Source: Cutibacterium acnes
Lineage (GTDB): Bacteria; Actinomycetota; Actinomycetes; Propionibacteriales; Propionibacteriaceae
Assembly: GCF_003030305.1 (NCBI RefSeq)
Contig: NZ_CP023676.1
Span: 372,001 to 436,000, forward strand
Length of the DNA: 64,000 nt
Reading direction: 5' to 3'
Shown here: positions 61,539 through 64,000 of the stretch, piece after piece
Layout of the letters: each line of letters begins with the position of its first letter
Position numbering within the stretch: the stretch's first letter is position 1
The notes under the pieces: generated by a model
Seen by the model: the letters and a program-made list of their open reading frames with translations, nothing else
What the model was told of the DNA's origin: nothing
Databases searched by the model: none
Made by a program: the position numbers and the translations under genes

Positions 61539-63848
61539 ATGACCTCACAGGAGAGGCCGGCCGGTCGGGGCCAGCGCAAGGACGATGTGCTGCGCGAACT
61601 GCGTGCTGACGGTGCTCTGACTGCCGCTGAGCTGGTCGAACGCACCAGTCTGTCGCGGCCTACCATCATTTCGCTGCTGCGTGAGCTGGAGGAGGATGGA
61701 TGGGTTTCCAGTGAAGTAGGTGGTCACGGTGCTCCTGGACGGCCTGCGACCGCGTGGGCTCCGGCTAGCCGTGCGGGGATCGTCATCGGCGCTGACGTGC
61801 TGGTCGACTCGATGCTGACTGTGGTGTCCACGTTTCACGGGAGAGTTCTCGAGGTCAGGACCGACCAACTCGTCGACCGGTGTCGTGAAGCGCGGCTCGA
61901 TGTTGTTGCCGGTGTGATCGGGGAGGCGCGGGATCGTTGGTCGGAAGGGTTCGGCCTGCTCCGACAGGTCGCGGTGTCCACCACCGGAGTCGTCGACGGT
62001 CACGGCACCGTGCTGCGCAGCGATCTCGTCCCCCAGTGGGAGGGCCTTGATCTGGCTGCAGCGTTGGTGCAACGGCTCGGTGTGTCTGTTAGCGTCGAGA
62101 ACGACATCAACATGGCAGCCTGGGGCGAATTTTGCTGCCGGCGTGGCCAGAGCCTCAGTTCCGACGGCGACATGCTGTTGGTGCAGATGACCAAAGGGCT
62201 GCACACCGGTCTGGTCCTAAGCGGGCGAATCCACCGTGGTCGGCAGTGGAATGCTGGCGAGATTAGCGACGTCCTCGACCTGCGTCTGGAGGACGGGCAG
62301 CACCCCGACGACGAGTGGATCGATCGGGCCGCCTTGACCATCGGGTCGGTGGCCGGGGTGGTGGATCCCGATCTCATTGTCGTAGCGGGGCCGACCAGCC
62401 GATCTTTGGACGTCATTCGACAGGTCATTGCGCGTCTGCATCAACGTCGGGTACCCGGTTCCGTCCCGGTACCGGCCGAGGTCGCTGCCCTGGGCCGTGC
62501 TGCCTCCGTCGTCGGAGCCGTCGACGTCGCACTAGGTCATGCGTCCGCGGCGTTCCTTGGTGTCGAGCGACCGCACCCGGTGGCTTTACAGGGTGTCGAG
62601 CGAATCCACCAAGAGGTCGAGAAAGGTCATCACAGCGTTATGGCGACAACAAGAGACAAGCGAACTATAGAGGTCCTGAGAGTAGGCGTGGTGGGAGTAG
62701 GGGCGCGTTCTCGACTCGCCCTGAATGCCGAGCTGGAGGGTAATGGCGGTGCCATCGTGGCCGTCTGCGAGCCTCACCACCTGGCCCGCCGACGGGTGGC
62801 GGATCGTCTCGGCAAGGACCCCGACTCCATCGTCATCACCAGCGACGTCGCGGGGCTCATCAGGGCAGGGATTGACGTCGCCTTCGTCACCTCCCCTGAC
62901 GACACCCACGTCGAGGTGACTTGCGCCTTATTGGAGGCCGGTGTCCCCGTCTACTTGGAGAAACCATTGGCGATCACCCTGGAGTCGGCAACCAAGGTGC
63001 TGGTGACAGCCCATCGGACCGGGACGAAGCTGTACGTCGGCCACAACATGCGCCACATGAACGTCGTGAGGTCGATGCGTGACCTCATCCGTACCGGACG
63101 GATCGGTGAGGTCAAGGCGATTTGGTGCCGTCACTTCGTTGGCGCCGGAGGTGACTTCTACTTCAAGGATTGGCATGCTACGCGCGAGCATGGCACCGGG
63201 CTGCTGTTGCAGAAAGCAGCCCACGACATCGATGTCATGCACTGGTTCGCCGGCTCCCACACTACTGACGTCGTGGGTATGGGGGGACTGACTCTCTACG
63301 ATCAGATTACCGATCGTTGTGACCACTCCGATGAACTCATGGGGGACTGGTACTCGTTGGACAACTGGCCGCCGTTGTCCCAGAAGGGGCTCAACCCGGT
63401 CATCGACGTCGAGGACCTGTCGATGGTGCTCATGCGCATGGAATCGGGGGTGTACGCCTCTTACCAGCAGTGCCACTATACGCCGGACTACTGGCGCAAC
63501 TACACCGTCATCGGGACCGAGGGGCGCATCGAGAACTTCGGTGACGGTGAAGGCGGCGTCATTCGGCTGTGGAACACGCGCACCCACTACAACGCCGAGG
63601 GGGACGAGACCTTCCCGATCATTGGGGACGCCAATGGCCACGGAGACGCGGACGTGCTCACCGTCACTGAGTTCCTCAACTTCGTGCGCAACGGAACCCG
63701 TACCGACACGTCCCCATTGGGAGCCTGGTATGCGGTCGCGGCAGGAATCGAAGCCACCGAGTCCCTGCGGAGCGGGTCGACGCCGAGGATGGTGCCGTCC
63801 CTGGATGCGGAACTCGTGGAGTACTTCAACAACAACCAGGTCAAGTAA
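61539..63848 (+). CDS. ROK-family regulator fused to Gfo/Idh/MocA oxidoreductase
   Basis: 769 residues from ATG 61539 (CAGGAGTG upstream; an earlier ATG at 61488 overlaps operator-like DNA). Residues about 10-75 form a winged helix (ALTAAELVERTSLSRPTIIS), then a ROK domain to about 345 (VAVSTTGVVDGHG, VENDINMAAWGE), where the sugar-kinase zinc Cys cluster is missing. From about 375 a Gfo/Idh/MocA enzyme begins (VLRVGVVGVGARSRLAL), with YLEKPLAITL and KAAHDIDVMHWF. The frame crosses 62640, an in-frame ATG with only a poor RBS. A natural fusion is likely, but two genes joined by sequencing error or programmed reading remain possible. Confidence 0.8.
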   Translation: MTSQERPAGRGQRKDDVLRELRADGALTAAELVERTSLSRPTIISLLRELEEDGWVSSEVGGHGAPGRPATAWAPASRAGIVIGADVLVDSMLTVVSTFHGRVLEVRTDQLVDRCREARLDVVAGVIGEARDRWSEGFGLLRQVAVSTTGVVDGHGTVLRSDLVPQWEGLDLAAALVQRLGVSVSVENDINMAAWGEFCCRRGQSLSSDGDMLLVQMTKGLHTGLVLSGRIHRGRQWNAGEISDVLDLRLEDGQHPDDEWIDRAALTIGSVAGVVDPDLIVVAGPTSRSLDVIRQVIARLHQRRVPGSVPVPAEVAALGRAASVVGAVDVALGHASAAFLGVERPHPVALQGVERIHQEVEKGHHSVMATTRDKRTIEVLRVGVVGVGARSRLALNAELEGNGGAIVAVCEPHHLARRRVADRLGKDPDSIVITSDVAGLIRAGIDVAFVTSPDDTHVEVTCALLEAGVPVYLEKPLAITLESATKVLVTAHRTGTKLYVGHNMRHMNVVRSMRDLIRTGRIGEVKAIWCRHFVGAGGDFYFKDWHATREHGTGLLLQKAAHDIDVMHWFAGSHTTDVVGMGGLTLYDQITDRCDHSDELMGDWYSLDNWPPLSQKGLNPVIDVEDLSMVLMRMESGVYASYQQCHYTPDYWRNYTVIGTEGRIENFGDGEGGVIRLWNTRTHYNAEGDETFPIIGDANGHGDADVLTVTEFLNFVRNGTRTDTSPLGAWYAVAAGIEATESLRSGSTPRMVPSLDAELVEYFNNNQVK

Positions 63849-63870
63849 GGACCACGACCGAAGGACGATC

Positions 63871-64000
63871 ATGGATCGAAGAGGATTCATCGCAGGTGCG
63901 GCGCTCGCCACTCTGGCTGTCGCAGGTTGCTCGTCGAGCAAGAAGGAGGCTGGCAGTGGGACCGCCAGCATCGCCCCTGACACCTCGGCGGAACTTGTTC
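63871..64000 (+). CDS. Lipoprotein, 3' partial (likely sugar-binding protein)
   Basis: Starts with ATG at 63871 (AAGGACG upstream) and runs off the window after 43 codons. A short twin-arginine-like N-terminus (MDRRGFIAGAALATLAVAGC) leads to a lipobox, then a Ser/Lys/Glu-rich linker, so it is a secreted lipoprotein. Follows the ROK/oxidoreductase gene by 22 bp and is likely in its operon. A sugar ABC transporter binding protein is the usual neighbour of such genes; the mature domain is not visible. Confidence 0.7.
   Translation, partial: MDRRGFIAGAALATLAVAGCSSSKKEAGSGTASIAPDTSAELV

Noticed and set aside
1-64000. tRNA, rRNA, prophage or IS elements
   Set aside because: No cloverleaf-like T-arm with matching acceptor stem, no transposase or integrase motifs, and no flanking inverted repeats were seen.

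Overview
The window is one contiguous piece of a high-GC actinobacterial chromosome. The gene set (mycothione reductase, CarD, GlnR, SenX3/RegX3-type regulators, a stand-alone PL8 hyaluronate lyase, a large Asp23 cluster, scattered PTS genes) fits a skin propionibacterium, most likely Cutibacterium acnes; the species name is an inference from gene content. I see no rRNA, tRNA, phage or insertion sequence.

Layout. 1-3320: ResB/CcsB cytochrome c maturation followed by a membrane-spanning sigma-like/GerMN fusion. 3332-6328: a short-chain dehydrogenase, an AT-rich orphan membrane protein and a Met/His-rich DUF5134 protein. 6452-11890: mycothione reductase, then an ABC importer (SBP, ATPase, permease on the minus strand) preceded by what reads as a complete cobalamin riboswitch, so it is called a vitamin B12 importer; behind it lies a siderophore-interacting flavoprotein. 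12117-19326: phosphate block pstB-pstA-pstC-pstS, MutT1-like Nudix/phosphatase and polyphosphate kinase, then GlnR. 20211-25381: glycan-binding-domain membrane protein, Dtd, nitrobindin, YgfZ, sugar transferase, SDR. 25457-30202: PTS EI and HPr, IspD-IspF, a glucitol-type EIIA, a galactitol-type EIIB and CarD. 30447-36865: lipoprotein, SenX3/RegX3-like pair divergent from phoU, polysaccharide deacetylase lipoprotein, GpmA, PTS EIIA and a second EIIB. 37072-43231: asparaginase/asparagine permease, GlyA, KDG kinase and KDPG aldolase. 43632-49088: a decaying hyaluronan block in which only the hyaluronate lyase is intact, flanked by a broken hydroxyacid dehydrogenase and a broken DUF2264 gene. 49604-53679: RlmB, CysS, small ORFs, DUF4032 kinase-like protein. 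53952-57842: Asp23 envelope-stress locus with an ECF sigma factor and a zinc-motif/Asp23 fusion. 57908-64000: MalK-type ATPase, repeat-bearing intergenic DNA, serine dehydratase, a ROK/Gfo-Idh-MocA fusion and the start of a lipoprotein.

How it fits together. Phosphate sensing (RegX3/SenX3/PhoU), uptake (Pst) and storage (Ppk) lie in two places, each with an 11-bp direct-repeat PHO-box candidate in front. B12 import appears to be under direct riboswitch control. General PTS enzymes are here, but the sugar-specific parts are scattered and no EIIC is present. Lyase, DUF2264, KDG kinase and KDPG aldolase outline a hyaluronan-to-pyruvate route whose middle has decayed. Many genes lack a Shine-Dalgarno but have a TAnnnT-like hexamer 6-8 nt before the start codon, pointing to frequent leaderless transcripts.

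The observations most worth a second look are the ECF sigma/zinc-motif-Asp23 pair, the sigma-like/GerMN fusion, the ROK-oxidoreductase fusion, the B12 riboswitch that overturns the longest-ORF start of the permease, a two-copy repeat with 61-bp period, and two tiny ORFs.
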